Shown here one piece after another: positions 47,088-58,338 of a stretch of 64,000 nt of DNA. The number at the start of each line of letters is the position of its first letter. Position 1 is the first letter of the stretch. The DNA comes from Gonapodya prolifera JEL478. Taxonomy: Eukaryota > Monoblepharomycota > Monoblepharidomycetes > Monoblepharidales > Gonapodyaceae. The notes under the pieces were generated by a model. That model had not been told where the DNA came from. It made no database searches and was given only the letters and a program-made list of their open reading frames with translations. The stretch spans positions 94,401 to 158,400 of the forward strand of contig KQ965817.1 in the NCBI GenBank assembly GCA_001574975.1, given 5' to 3'. Made by a program: the position numbers and the translations under genes.

Positions 47088-49504
47088 TCATCGAAACACC
47101 CGCAACACTCGATCCGAACCCGCGCTGACCAGAACCTTCTTCCCTCCCCTCGCCCCCACTTGTTCCTTATCCCCCTGAGCCGCAACCCACCGACACGCCC
47201 CAACTCCCACTCTCGCACCTGCCCCCGTTTCCATCGCCATCATCTCCACCCGCTCAAGTTTTCCCGTATGCACTCGCCAGACAAACACCCCTGTTCCAAG
47301 AGGCGAGTGGTACTGTGACGTTTCTGAAGGTGGCAGAACGGACTCTGGAGGACCCGAGAGTGTCGGGCGGGGGAGACCGTATCGTTGTGAGTAGGTCGGG
47401 GATGTGTTTGAGGGTTGCAATCCAGGCGTGTGCTGAGAGAGCGTCCGCGGGTCCAAACTTCCCGCATATACGAAGGCGCCACAGGGAGAGAAATGAGCCT
47501 CGATGCGGGTCTTTTGTTGTCATGGAGAAGATAAGTTCTCGGGAAATACACACCATTCACCCTCGCTTGGCATCACTCACCCCGGGCCCAATCTCTCTTG
47601 CATTGTAAACCTTGAGGGTCGTCATGCCGGCGAGCTCCACAAGTCGCACCTGATTATCGCAAGACACGAGTGCGAAAGAGTCGTGGGCGGGGTGCGACGA
47701 GATACACGTGATTGGCGTCTTACTGAGTCAGGACGAAGTGAATCAAAATGAGCCACACATGTAACATTCCTCGCTTCGGAGCGGACTCTCACCTGCCCCT
47801 CAACTCCCCAAAAACTACCGTCCTCAACACCCCCATCGTCCTCACTCTATACACCCTCACCGCATACGCCATCGCCACCACCATCATCTGTCCCACTCCC
47901 TGTCCACTGAACACCACCCCGACGAACGGTTCCGTCCCATGCACCCTGGCAACGTCCTCGTCCCCCTCGTCGCCCGTCGCGTCCCACACTTTGACGCTCT
48001 GGTCACCCGAGCACGTCCACGCCCGAGCATCCGTGTGCGGAACCCACCCACACCTATGAACGACCCGCGTGTGCCATTTGCGCCACGTGCGGAGAACAGC
48101 GCCCGAGTCGACGTCCCAAAGTTTGACGCAATGGTCCATGTCGGCCGTAAGGAGCCAGGACGGGTTCGAAGGGTGGAAGGATAAGGCGACGACGGGGCGG
48201 GGCGTGCCCGTATCGAGGGACCGCATGAGGTGGGGTCCTGGAAGAGTGAGGAGGTGGATGGAGATGGTTCGGTCGAGGTGAGGGTCGGCGGGGCAAGTGG
48301 CTGAGATGATACTTGTGGGATGAAGGTGAGGCTTACGGAACTTGCAGGTAGAAGATCGGACCGTCTCCCGAAACTCACCTCCCGTCGGGTCGGACAGCAA
48401 CGTCTAATGCTCTGGCTGCACTCACGAAAGGTCCGCATGATCCTGCAAAAGCAAATTCGGCAGATTCTGGCCGTGAAGGAGCCGGAGGCAGGAGTGGAGA
48501 GGTCTGGAAGAGAAGTCATGAGTACACGGGTATCACACTGTGTGCTCTATGTGAATCCACGCTCACATCAAACTCAGCAAAGGAGACCGAAGATACCGCG
48601 CTTCTGCCGTCCGAGGCTGGTGGGTGTGCGTGGTGTTGAGGTCCCACAGTCGAAGGAGGTGTTCGTGGGCGGCGGGGTGACGACGGGTTTGTAGGAGGTT
48701 TCAAGGACGCTTGAGGATTTGAGTCCACATGTTTCCCAGCACTTGGCGTCTTCGAGCCCAGATTTGATCTTTCCGCGCTACTGCTCAAAGCCCCATCTTG
48801 GTCCACTTTCGCCGGCGTACTCGGAGCCGGTACCACAGAAACTTTGATGTGCTCAACCTCGTCCACAAGCAAACCAGAATTCTCCTCCGTGTTTTCTGCA
48901 CCTTCACCCAAACCTCGGACAGGTCGCACAGAAACGGCTCGTGTCACCTCGGCAATAACCTGAGAGAGTGTGAGAAGGTCCCATTCCGGCCAGTCACTAT
49001 TCGTCTCCCCACTGTCTTGCTCCACGTCACCGAGCTGGCCCTTGCCGTCACTTCCGACCATCCACCCCACCGCATCCCCGAATGTCCCACCGCTGCCCCC
49101 ACTCCTCACGGCATTCCAAAAGCCTCCAACCTCCTTATCCCAGTCCCATGCTTTCAGTTCGTTCGGGGCTGGAGCGGAGCCGGGGGAGGTTGAGAGGTGG
49201 GCGGCGAGGTGAGTGAGACGAGTGAGGTCTTTAACAGAGCAATGAAAGCAGGTAGGTAAGCCACTTTCGAGAAAATGTAAAAGGAATACCCACTATCTTC
49301 ATACCATCGCCTCCTCGTACTTTCACCGTCATCGTCCTCCCCCGGATCTCCGAAAACACCGGGGAGCAACGACCTCATCCTGTCGCACTCCAGCCTAGCC
49401 GCAGTTCCATCCCCACGAAGGAGGTGCGAGACGCAAAGGTACCGGCGGAGAAGGTACAAGAGGTCGGAGAAGCCTACAAGGCGTCGCATTAGCTGAGCAG
49501 TCAT
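47088..49504 (-). CDS. WD40-repeat protein (C-terminal part of a probable larger gene)
   Basis: Six exons (49504-49294, 49228-48567, 48503-48379, 48311-47793, 47722-47581, 47432-47088) close to 667 aa from the ATG at 49,504. The first exon is helical (MRRLVGFSDLLYLLRRYLCV). Exon 2 is a disordered acidic/proline linker. The propeller begins at ALDVAVRPDG and continues DRTISIHLLTLPG, FHPSNPSWLLTADMDHCVKL, WDVDSGAVLRTWRKWHTRVV, CSGDQSVKVWDATGDEGDED, VVAMAYAVRVYRVR, ITCISSHPAHDSFALVSCDN and LVSAGSDRVLRVF. It acts as a protein-interaction scaffold; the exact orthologue was not recognised. The ATG is preceded by a strong acceptor-like TTTGATTTTTCCAG, and the upstream frame (49,501-51,342) can be joined through an 84-86 nt intron, so this is probably the 3' half of one gene. 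Confidence 0.8.
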
Positions 49505-51342
49505 CTGGAAAAATCAAACCCACCTGGATCTATCCAGTCACCTCCGCCCTCGCCGGAATCCTCAGCCATGTACCCTTTTCCTTGCTTCACATCCTCCCTC
49601 GCCACTTTCCACGCTTCCTTTGCCGTCTCGACAGCGTCGCTGAAGTCCCTCTTTGCCATTGCCCGTTTCAAACGAGAACCTAGCCGGCGTCGTGTGAAAT
49701 TGCACTCGTGGTCGAGAATGGACGCTGTCTGGTGGAGGTTCGAGAGCAACAGCAGCTGGTGGAGAAGTTCGAGGGGTCCAAGTGGGAGAGAGTTTGGGGG
49801 AAGTTCGGAGTTGTTGATTGAACATGGAAAACGCTTCCCGGATGAGCTCTTGCGACCCCGTCCGCCCACTTCACTACCCGCCTTTGCCACGACACGGGCG
49901 GCAGTTTCCAAAGGTGCCCATCGCTTGTCAGTTTCGCGGAGTTTGGACTTGGTCGTTCGCAGAGACAACTCGAGCGCAGCGATTTTGGACCGGGAATGTG
50001 AGAGAAGGCGCGCGAGTTCGAGGGAGTGCGGGTCTGGGAGTGTTGGTTCCGGAGGTTGCGAGGAGGATTGAACGGTAGGAGGGGGAGGAGGGTCGCCAGA
50101 AGTGCGTTTGTCAGCTGATTCATTTGCGCAACTGGATCCATCTATCGGTTGCGGATCAGCGCGTGTACCAGGACCTTGAGTGCTTCCGTTGCCTCGAGCT
50201 TGCAAATCTTCAACATTCGAAATACTCGAAGGCGGTGGAGGATCAGCAGAAGGAAGCGGTGGCGGTTTCTCATCCTGCAAGCTCGCACGTGCAAGCCTCG
50301 GCGACCTTCCTCTCCTTGACGGCGGGAGCGAGGGTGGATGTGGAAGTAGCGGAGGGTGGGGAGCTAGCGAAGGTGCAGGTAGGTCATGACCTCGAGGAAT
50401 GGGTGGGATAGAGGAGACGGAGTTCGTTCGGTTGACTTCGGCGGCTGGAGCGGCGGGGGGTGATTGGTGTGCGGGTGCTTGCATTGTAGAATGAGTGATG
50501 GCTGTATCTTGGCCCGGTCTGGCCTGTGGTGCCACCCCAAACAGGGCTCCTTGCAGCTGACTTGAATCGTTTCTGTTTCTGTTCATTCGAACGGGCGGTT
50601 GCACCGCGGCTTCATTGTTCGACTCCGCCATCTCAGGAGCAGAGTCAACGTGTGTCGCTCGAACAAGCCGTTTGACTTCTTCACGGTACTCCGCGTCGGC
50701 AGTGTTAGCGCTCGTGCCGTGCACGGGGCGGGGGAGCCAGGAGCGGCGGCGACGCGGAGCGGGTGTGGGTGTTGGCAAGCTTGAAGTATTCTCGACTCGT
50801 CCACGAGGGGTGAGAGACTCGGGAGCCCCTGTGTGACTGGAATGGCTCACTGCCACGTCGGGTTTGCGCATTCGGTCATGCCGCCTTGTGTTTGGATCGC
50901 CAACTCGCTCCGCATCTCTCCTTCCTCCATCCCCCACGAACGACTGTTCAGGGCCTCGTCCAATCCTCTGTTCCTCTCCGCCACGTATTTCCATCACCGT
51001 GTTCTCTCCAAATCCAATCGGCGGAAGTCGAACCGGCGTCGCTCGTCCGCCTCTCTGCCACTGTCTCTGCTGCTCATTCCCTCTGTACTGATCCACCGCT
51101 TTCTCCCTCCACTCGCGCCCAAAGCTCCCCTCATCAACATCCCTCTTCCACGTCACGTCTACTTCACCACCGATAAACCCGCTGTCCCTCCATCGACCGC
51201 TCTTTCGCGTTTCCACGGTGTGCCCATCCAAAGGACGTCGCGAATAATGCCCAACAAGCGTGCGACCGCTGCCGGACACGATGGAAGGGAGATGTCTGGG
51301 TGTTGATGCCGCGAAAGACGCGGCAGGCGGGGTTCGTGGCAT
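49501..51342 (-). CDS. Disordered/helical protein, probable N-terminal part of the WD40 gene
   Basis: A long open frame from ATG 51,340-51,342 (MPRTPPAASFAAS). Most of it is disordered and rich in Arg, Pro and Ser. The last 200 residues are helical: a heptad-like stretch (LARLLSHSRSKIAALELSLR), LGPLELLHQLLLLSNLHQTA and AMAKRDFSDAVETAKEAWKV. Its stop (TGA 49,501-49,503) overlaps the ATG of the next frame. A donor GTGAAG at 49,590 in phase 0 and the acceptor before 49,504 would join ...AWKVARED to MTAQLMRR, giving about 1,251 aa in all. An in-frame ATG at 51,501 is also possible as start but its extra residues look non-coding. Family unknown. Confidence 0.65.
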   Translation of the reverse strand: MPRTPPAASFAASTPRHLPSIVSGSGRTLVGHYSRRPLDGHTVETRKSGRWRDSGFIGGEVDVTWKRDVDEGSFGREWREKAVDQYRGNEQQRQWQRGGRATPVRLPPIGFGENTVMEIRGGEEQRIGRGPEQSFVGDGGRRDAERVGDPNTRRHDRMRKPDVAVSHSSHTGAPESLTPRGRVENTSSLPTPTPAPRRRRSWLPRPVHGTSANTADAEYREEVKRLVRATHVDSAPEMAESNNEAAVQPPVRMNRNRNDSSQLQGALFGVAPQARPGQDTAITHSTMQAPAHQSPPAAPAAEVNRTNSVSSIPPIPRGHDLPAPSLAPHPPLLPHPPSLPPSRRGRSPRLARASLQDEKPPPLPSADPPPPSSISNVEDLQARGNGSTQGPGTRADPQPIDGSSCANESADKRTSGDPPPPPTVQSSSQPPEPTLPDPHSLELARLLSHSRSKIAALELSLRTTKSKLRETDKRWAPLETAARVVAKAGSEVGGRGRKSSSGKRFPCSINNSELPPNSLPLGPLELLHQLLLLSNLHQTASILDHECNFTRRRLGSRLKRAMAKRDFSDAVETAKEAWKVAREDVKQGKGYMAEDSGEGGGDWIDPGGFDFSR

Positions 51343-51679
51343 GGTTTCCGCCAGGCTGGAATAAAAGGTTGGCCTGGATGAACATCGGCTAATTTCAACT
51401 ACAAACAAATATATTCGTCGTCGGTGATGATGTAACCTCAAATCAGCGAAACTATCATACCTGGGCTTCGAATTGATGATGTCACAAGTACAGTTTATCA
51501 ATGAGCGACAACCTCTTTCATTGTCAAACTAAGCAATGCCCGTAGCACTCGATCCATTGAGGTTGCAAGTGTATCGAAAAATGATCGTGAATTCGGTTTC
51601 GGTGCCAAGACGAAATCAACGAGCCATGCTATGGCCGGCACTTCACCAAGCTCCTCACCACACACGAAACAAACAAGCA
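51343..51679. promoter_or_regulatory. Divergent intergenic region
   Basis: About 340 bases between two genes transcribed away from each other; expected to hold both promoters. No defined site recognised. Confidence 0.4.
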
Positions 51680-52650
51680 ATGAAAGTCAACAGACCAAAT
51701 CTCGCAGTTCTCGACGATTATCTCAACATTGTGAGACAGCATCTGGCGCACATTCCCTCGTTGTCCATCTCGGTCTTCCACGACACACTCCCTCCATTCT
51801 ACCACCCACCAACAACCCAATCCCAACGACAATCGCTCATCGACCGCCTTCTCCCATTCCAAGCAATCTCCGCAATGCGCGAACGCACGCCATTCCCCGC
51901 CGACCTGTTCCGCGCTCTTTCCGACCTCCGACTCATCCTGGTAACAGGGAGCCAATTCGAATCATTCAACCTCGCCGCCGCCAAGGAACTCGGCATCACG
52001 GTCGTTGCTGCACCGGGAAATGGGACGGACAGACGGCAAAACGCTCCCCGGCCGGGTCGTCCGCCCCAAAGTCGACATCCGCAACGGCGGTGGCCACCCG
52101 ACCACGCAGCACATCTGGGCGCTCATCCTGGCCCTGGCACGTGGCATTGCTCGTGACGACGCGGCCATGAAGGGCCCCGACAGAGCATGGCAAACGACCC
52201 TCGCATTGGGCCTTCCCGGATCCACCCTAGGTGTCGTCGGACTGGGCCGGCTAGGCGCCGGGAGCGAGAACTTGACGCAGGAAAAGGCGGACCAAAAGGC
52301 CGGCGAAAGCATCCGCTTTCCTCGTCAACACATCCCGCGGCCCCCTCATCGAAGACTCCGCCTTACTCCACACTCTCACCCAAGGGAAAATCGGAGGCGC
52401 GGTCCTAGATATATTCGACATCGAGCCGCTCCCCGCAGACAGCCCTTGGAGGTCCACCGAGTGGGGCACAAATGGGAAGAGAGATCTCATCATCACCCCG
52501 CATATGGGGTACATTGAAGAGGGCCTGATGAATACGTGGTATGAGGAGACGGCGGAGAATGTGGAGCGGTGGGATGGAGGGGAAGGAGTTGTTGCATCAG
52601 TTGCTGTGTTTATTTCGGCATTTGTGTTGGCTAGCTGGCCGACTTTGTGA
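51680..52650 (+). pseudogene. D-isomer-specific 2-hydroxyacid dehydrogenase, broken
   Basis: The start MKVNRPNLAVLDDYLNIVRQ reads well to VTGSQFESFNLAAAKELGIT, then the frame shifts near 52,020. The family text continues in the second frame: HIWALILALARGIARDD, then the NAD-binding loop TLGVVGLGRLGA (GxGxxG). Directly after it comes SENLTQEKADQK, so the expected strand between them is missing. Another deletion removes about 50-60 residues before SAFLVNTSRGPLIEDSALLH in a third frame, which carries on to VLDIFDIEPLP, DLIITPHMGYIEEG (active-site His region) and a stop at 52,648-52,650. The intact enzyme would reduce 2-keto acids with NAD(P)H; this copy lacks essential parts. Confidence 0.75.
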
Positions 52651-52933
52651 CTCATGATTTGTTGTGAAAGTTATATTGCTAACCTTACTGAACTCAATGA
52701 CAGACAAGTGGTATTCCCGAAAGCAGGCGGCTATTGCACAATCGACGTTTCGCTAATTCGGTTTCAAAACGTGTTGGATCAAATGGAATGGGGACACTGG
52801 AGCTTGGTAACGATACCACTACCAAAAGTCATATTAAATAAATTAAGTACACCCTCGCTAAGAAGTTGCCTCGACCTGTTGTTTATGTGGTAAATGGTGT
52901 TCGAAGTACGCTTCATCAACCTCCCCCGCAAAG

Positions 52934-53434
52934 TCAGTGAGACGTACAGAACGCCATCGTGGTACACTTCTTGCTCCTATCCGAGTACGCTCCCATCTTC
53001 ACACTTTTAAAACATGGCACCTTCTTCCCATTCAGCGGCCCACCATTGATCGCAGCGTACCCCACCTGCCCACCAATCGCCAACCCCTGCCACCTCGCCG
53101 CAAAGTCCAAATTCACCGTCTCCCCTAAATCCTCATAATCCTCGTAGATGCAGTTCCCGCCCGCCCTGGCCGGATCTGGGTTCACGCAAGTCATTGACGA
53201 GAACACGGCGCGCGGAGCCGACGTCGAGGTTCGCGGGCCCGTGGAGGTGTCGTACATGGTCACTTCGTGCCACTGCTTTGATGTTCCGGTGGCCGCGCAT
53301 GAGTCCAAGTGGTACAGTCGGCTCGTGGGGCCACTGGCAGTGGATGTGGATGTGGATGTGTTGCTGTATCGTAGCACGCTGAACAGGCCGAGCACGGCGA
53401 GGGCAATTGACGGTATGAGGAACACATAAAGCAT
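52934..53434 (-). CDS. Small single-pass membrane or secreted protein, unknown
   Basis: An intron-free frame of 166 codons. Residues 1-20 (MLYVFLIPSIALAVLGLFSV) form a signal anchor or signal peptide. The rest is a polar domain with several Cys (LDSCAATG, SMTCVNPDP, NCIYEDYED, KKVPCFKSV, SKKCTTMAFC), suggesting disulfides and an exported position. A Thr/Ser run (STSTSTAS) follows the hydrophobic segment. No family recognised. An open frame continues upstream to 53,704 but without coding character, so I start at 53,434. Confidence 0.6.
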   Translation of the reverse strand: MLYVFLIPSIALAVLGLFSVLRYSNTSTSTSTASGPTSRLYHLDSCAATGTSKQWHEVTMYDTSTGPRTSTSAPRAVFSSMTCVNPDPARAGGNCIYEDYEDLGETVNLDFAARWQGLAIGGQVGYAAINGGPLNGKKVPCFKSVKMGAYSDRSKKCTTMAFCTSH

Positions 53435-53913
53435 GGTCTTGGGTGTTTGAACGAGTCGATGGTCAGTATGGCCCGGGACTAACGCGATTCGATGATATGA
53501 AGGAGGGATATTTACCTTTCGATCACACTGCCCGAGACATGATGCTGCAGAACGAGAGGTCCGAGTCGATCCAGGTTTCAGCTTTCCGCGCGTTTGTTGA
53601 CCTTTGGGCATCGATCGTAGGTCGGTTTGGAAGGAATACTTGCCGGTACGAATAGTTGGCACTGCTGTGAATTCTCTCTTGGCCTGTGAGTACTGTGGAG
53701 ACATGCATCACAACATACACATTGAAACACTTTGTAGTAATCTAAGTACAATTCGCTTCATCGTAACTACTTCTCCTTGTGTGTTTCTATTTGGCACTAC
53801 GGTGCCCATCGGCGGGAAACAAGTCCAGATGAGATTATCATCTCTTTTGCGAGTTCTTCGTGCGGTGGACGAGGTAAAACTTCACTAGAATCCAAGTCAT
53901 TTTGGAAGTCAAA
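53435..53913. other. Intergenic stretch
   Basis: No gene supported; presumably holds the promoter of the small membrane protein gene and the 3' end of the next small ORF. Confidence 0.4.
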
Positions 53914-54117
53914 TCATGTTGATACGAAAGAATTCTCGACTTGCCCATCAAGGGTGTTCTGTCCGACGTCTCTGAAGATTGTGACTTGTTCCTCCAACTT
54001 ATTGATCTTATGTTCGAGAGCCTCTTTCCTATCATCCTTGCCACCTGCGATGGAATTGATAAGCGCAACGAGTTCTCTCCGAGTTTGAGGTAGGTCTGAC
54101 ATTGCATTGTGAGCCAT
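53914..54117 (-). CDS. Small coiled-coil protein, hypothetical
   Basis: A 67-codon frame with clear helical, charged character (LPQTRRELVALINSIAGGKD; RKEALEHKINKLEEQVTIFR), predicted coiled coil over its middle. The start could be MAHNAM or the second Met (MSDLPQ). No family recognised, and the competing 257-codon frame on the same strand looks non-coding. Small kinetochore or scaffold proteins look like this, but so do chance helices. The call is tentative. Confidence 0.4.
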   Translation of the reverse strand: MAHNAMSDLPQTRRELVALINSIAGGKDDRKEALEHKINKLEEQVTIFRDVGQNTLDGQVENSFVST

Positions 54118-54276
54118 ATAGAAAGACGGTGGCGGCGAAAAGAAAATAAGAAAGGATCGGTTTGATATTGAGAAATGTCCATGAGTCGGGGAATTGCCGG
54201 ATTATGCGTGGTTCCCAGGCAAGTTTTGGGATTTCCGCGTTGCTGTGGCCATTTCCAGTTCGCACTCAAACATTCC

Positions 54277-55276
54277 ATGTCTAGGTCCGTGAACGCATCG
54301 AACCGGCGGTATCGGAAATCTGAACAATCCATTCTCGTTGCAGCGTCGATCCACTGACCGCGTTGAACCTGCTGGTCCAGAGAAATCCTCGATACGCTCC
54401 ATTCCCCGAATTCAAATTCGCACCGATCGCAAGAGGCGCCGGATGGATCTGCCACGGCACCTTCTGCGGGGAGAGGTTTTCCGTCGAGATGTCGGGAACC
54501 GCGTTGAAGAAGCAGGACGTGAAGAGGGAGTGCGCGAGGAAGATGTTGGAGTGGATTGAGGCCTCCAGGGGTGAGCGTGGTTGATAAAAATAGGATTATT
54601 TCACCTCTCATTTGCTTTAACTCTCTTCGATTGTCCTATAGAGCCTGGTGCTTCCACGACAACCGTCCCAATAACCCAAAGCACATCTCCCTCAACTCTC
54701 AGTCCAACGACTCCACCTCAAACTCCCCCGCAACCTCCATTGTCACCCAGCGAATCCCCCTCACAGTCATCCGCATTCGCCCTCCACGTAAACCCCATCT
54801 CGCTCCTACAGGAGCACCTCCAAGCCCAGGGCTTCCCCGCTTCCTGCATCCGCTACGAGACTGAAGACACATGGAACCGCTACGTATCGCAATTCAGGGT
54901 GCGTGCTGTGGTGCAAGATCGCAACGGAGAGGTGGTACACGGATGGTCTAGATGGAAGGGAAACAAGAAGATGGCGAAGGAGGAAGCGGCGATGATTGCA
55001 ATTGGGGAGCGTGAGGGAGTGCCGTCGGCGAGTGGCTGCGAACCAGTGGTCTCCACTGCTATTATAGCGTCCTCTGTGGCGAATGGGACAACCAGTACTT
55101 GCGCGTTACCAACATTCAGTACTCTCGCAGATGCCGTAAACGGACCGGCACCGACGACACCACTGATTCCCGCGAAGTTTATACCTCAAAATAACACGTC
55201 TCAAGAGGATCTCGATGCGAAGAGAGCGTGGGAGGACCTGGACGAAGCTTTGAAGCTTGCGAACAGCGCTTGTTAA
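54277..55276 (+). CDS. Protein with two double-stranded-RNA-binding-like domains
   Basis: Three exons (54277-54284, 54344-54570, 54642-55276) close to 289 aa; the first exon holds only two codons and part of a third, so the start is the least sure part. Domain 1, residues about 5-75: LNLLVQRNPRYAPFPEFKF, then GWICHGTFCGERFSVEMSG and LKKQDVKRECARKMLEWI, the alpha-beta-beta-beta-alpha pattern with a basic start to the last helix. A Pro/Ser/Thr linker follows. Domain 2, residues about 125-195: NPISLLQEHLQAQGF, YVSQFRVRAVVQDRNGEVVH and GNKKMAKEEAAMIAIGE. No RNase III or deaminase domain is attached, so it may act as an RNA-binding partner. Family-level call only. Confidence 0.7.
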
Positions 55277-55609
55277 TGTTGTCGTAGTCTCGAGAAGCCT
55301 GTTCGACGTCAATCTGCTGACCTCATCGCACGCGAACGTCCGCTTATCGTTGATACGGTTGAATCTTTTTCGTCTCATCTTTTTCGGAATTGGTTGGGGT
55401 GCGCAAGAATGCAAGCGTAGCATGTATGAAACGTTATATTTTTTTCACATCATAAATGTATCAACCGTAAACGTAATAAGTTATAAACGCATAAAGAGGT
55501 TAAGTGGACCACCATTCCCCAAAAAAAAAAATAAACAACAGCCTGAAGTCCACAAAAGTGCCATTGTCCCCGTCAAACTCCCACCGCAACACCAATCCCT
55601 CCCTTTACC
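55277..55609. other. Intergenic stretch between convergent genes
   Basis: A/T-rich, with an A run near 55,520; terminator regions of both genes. Nothing else seen. Confidence 0.4.
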
Positions 55610-58338
55610 TCACACCGCCCCCGGCGTTCTCCTGGGCCCGAGCTTACTCCCGGTCCTCCCCAATTTGCTCTGCGCCCTGCCCAACTTACTCGGTGGCCTG
55701 TTTGTCCTCTCCGACTGGAACATCTTCCACAACGGCGTTGTTCCCCTAATCGGCGGGAGCAACCACTCCTCGCCGCTCTCGCTCTTCTTGGCGCCCCGCA
55801 TGCTCCCCTTCTTGCCCAGCCGATAGGCCTTGCCAAGCTCTTCCGAGTCATCGAACCAGGCATCCATGATCTTCTTGGTCTCCTCTTCGGACAGGCCCAT
55901 CTCGCGGAGGTAGTCGCGGACTTTTGGGTCCCGCCCGAAGTTAAGGAACCATTTGAAGATGGTCATGTTGGTCGAGTTGAGGTGGTACAGGACGGCGGTC
56001 CACAGGCCGTGTTGGTCCCACACGTTTAAGAACATGTCGTCAGGGCTGCAACGTTGTTAAAGCGGTGTTGGAGGATCAGTGAGAGGGGGAAAGGCGAAAG
56101 TAATAACGGATTGATATTGCTTAATGAACGGCGATCATCGCACGAGGCGAAGTCGATGGAAATGTGAAGGAGACCACGTACAGAATTTGAGCATGGTGGC
56201 CATATGTCATTCCGAGGTACTCCCACACGTAGTTCGTCCCCGCGAGTGATGCGACCGTCCACATCAAAGTCAACTGCGACGTGAAGGGACCTGTTAGTGT
56301 CCAGACCAGGACCCATGTCGTATGGTGACCGCGAAGCTGCTCACAAAGTTGAGAATAAAGCTGTACTTCCCGTCACGGATGTCGGTAAACCATTCTGAAG
56401 GAGAGTGCATTGGTATAAGATTGACAGGGACATCAGCGAGCATAACTCACGATCGATAGGATGGATAAACTGAGGCGCAATCTGTACGAGCTTCGCGTAG
56501 AAAGCAAAGCCTCCCAGTCCGACGATTCTACGATGGGGTTCAGATCACGAAACACGTGATGAGCACGTGGAACCCAACACGATGCTGCAAAGACCCACAT
56601 AGGCATGACAAAACCCCAATACACCACATTCGTCCCAATTGTGACTGCCTGCTTATACTCTTCAAAGTCGTCCTCCTGGTCCAAAAAGTGCGTCATGGGG
56701 TCAGACCCGCCGAGCGAAAACGCGGCCTCGATGACCGTCAAGATCTGCCGCAAGAGGAGCGTGTGGATCGGTGTATCGTGCTGCATTGCCCCCTGGAACA
56801 TGAAGTATTCCTGTTCACGCTCCTGTTGCAAGGCCGCACCGGGAGTCTCGGGGTCCACGCCAGGGTCGCCCATTTCGAGAAGCTCTTGCCGCCGGTTAGT
56901 CAGCCATTCCATCCAGCGCGTCATGAGGTAGCTGGCAGTGCGGTAGGAGTAGTCGAAGTTGAGGAAAGAGAGTAGGGAGAGGGACGAACTGTCCGAAGGG
57001 GGGAAATCAAAGAGATACGTTCAGGTGTCGAACGTAGATACCTATCGCGCCGAGAAGCTCACCCATATCGCAGCCATTCAAACGCTCGCACGACATTGTA
57101 CACGGCCAACTGCCGTCTTCTCCGAATGTATCTGTACTTCCGCTTCCGCTTCTCGCGCTGGCTGAGGTTGGATCCTGCCTGTCCACTGTCTGCAAAAAAG
57201 TCCACGATGGCCACGTGTTCCAGGTTGTCCCGCTCGAGGACTCTCACGAACTGGTACTCGACCCAGAACAGCCAGATGCATGTAATGACGGCACCGGCAA
57301 AGATCAGCAGCACAATGAAAAATATGACAGAGTCGGCTCCGAAGACGACGGACCCGGCGTATCCAAAGCTGGTAAAGAGTTTCTGCCGAACTTCGGGGGT
57401 GACGTTTGCAGTGATGTCGTTCCATCCGTCCGTGTACCAGTTGGATTTTCCTTCTTGAATTTGCAAAAAGGTGATGAAGTTGGATGTGTGAGTGAAGAAG
57501 GTGAGACCGAGTCCGACATGGAACATGACCGCGCCAAGAATCCTAACATGTCAAGGCGTGAATCGCAGTGATAGAATAAGTGCAATTCACATAACCGAAC
57601 TTACCATGCGGTAGACGACTTGCACTGGGTTTTTATGAGAAGATACAGCTGAAGTTGCTGAGCAACATCCAGAATGTCCCTCCTCTCAAGCATCGTACCA
57701 GAGTGTTGATTGAGCTGGGGACTGAGGATATCCTGCTCCATCTCGTCGTCTCCAAGAACTTCACAGAAGGGCCTTCTGAGAGTGCATAGATGAAGCTGTT
57801 GTGCATTCGTCCCGAAGGTCGCCGAAGATGGAAATAAGAAGAATGATGGAAGAGTCAAACCACAATATATTATGCGCCACCACAGACAACTGTCGACGAC
57901 ACTCACCGGCCGATACAGGTAGTGGCCGTTAGGAAACTTCGGCTTTCCTCTTCCCTCGGGCCAGATGGCAACTCCCTTGGTCTGATTCGGGTGTGCGCGG
58001 CCTTCTGCTCCCTCCGTGAACTCTTCGAAGGCGCGGTCGACCTTCGCTGCGGCATTGGAAATCTTGTGGCTCACGGTTGTGACGGAGGGCAGTCCGATAT
58101 GGTCTCCAACTGATACCCGGGCGGACGGTCTCCTGGATGGGGCCAGCCTGGCTGCGGGTGGCAGCATCGGGATTTCCGACCATCGTCGCGGGTCGAAGTT
58201 CTGCTCCTCTGGCGTGAGAGTGCCGTCTGATTCCTTCTCCGTCAGCCCGGAGGCCGAAAACGAGTGCTTCATGCAAAGACTCCAATTGTGTGGGGTCCAC
58301 ACGTGCACATGAGGTTTAGTGCCATGATCTTTGTACAC
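55610..58338 (-). CDS. Multi-pass membrane protein of unknown family
   Basis: Eight exons (58338-57907, 57795-57605, 57542-57063, 56988-56581, 56527-56451, 56394-56345, 56273-56182, 56045-55610) close to 721 aa; an in-frame Met at 58,272 is an alternative start. The N-terminal 140 residues are soluble. Membrane spans include WILGAVMFHVGLGLTFFTHT, VIFFIVLLIFAGAVITCIWL, YWGFVMPMWVFAASCWIVGL, FILNFLTLMWTVASLAGTNY and WTAVLYHLN nearby. Between the second and third lies a basic loop (REKRKRKYRYIRRRRQ). The C-terminus is soluble, with YLREMGLSEEETKKIMDAWF and a tail repeating SKLGR three times (SKLGRAQSKLGRTGSKLG). It is rich in Trp near membrane edges. I do not recognise it; a channel, transporter or receptor are all open. 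Confidence 0.75.

Noticed and set aside
49501-49504. Bacterial-type ATGA translational coupling
   Set aside because: The window is eukaryotic with introns throughout; a missed intron explains the overlap more simply.
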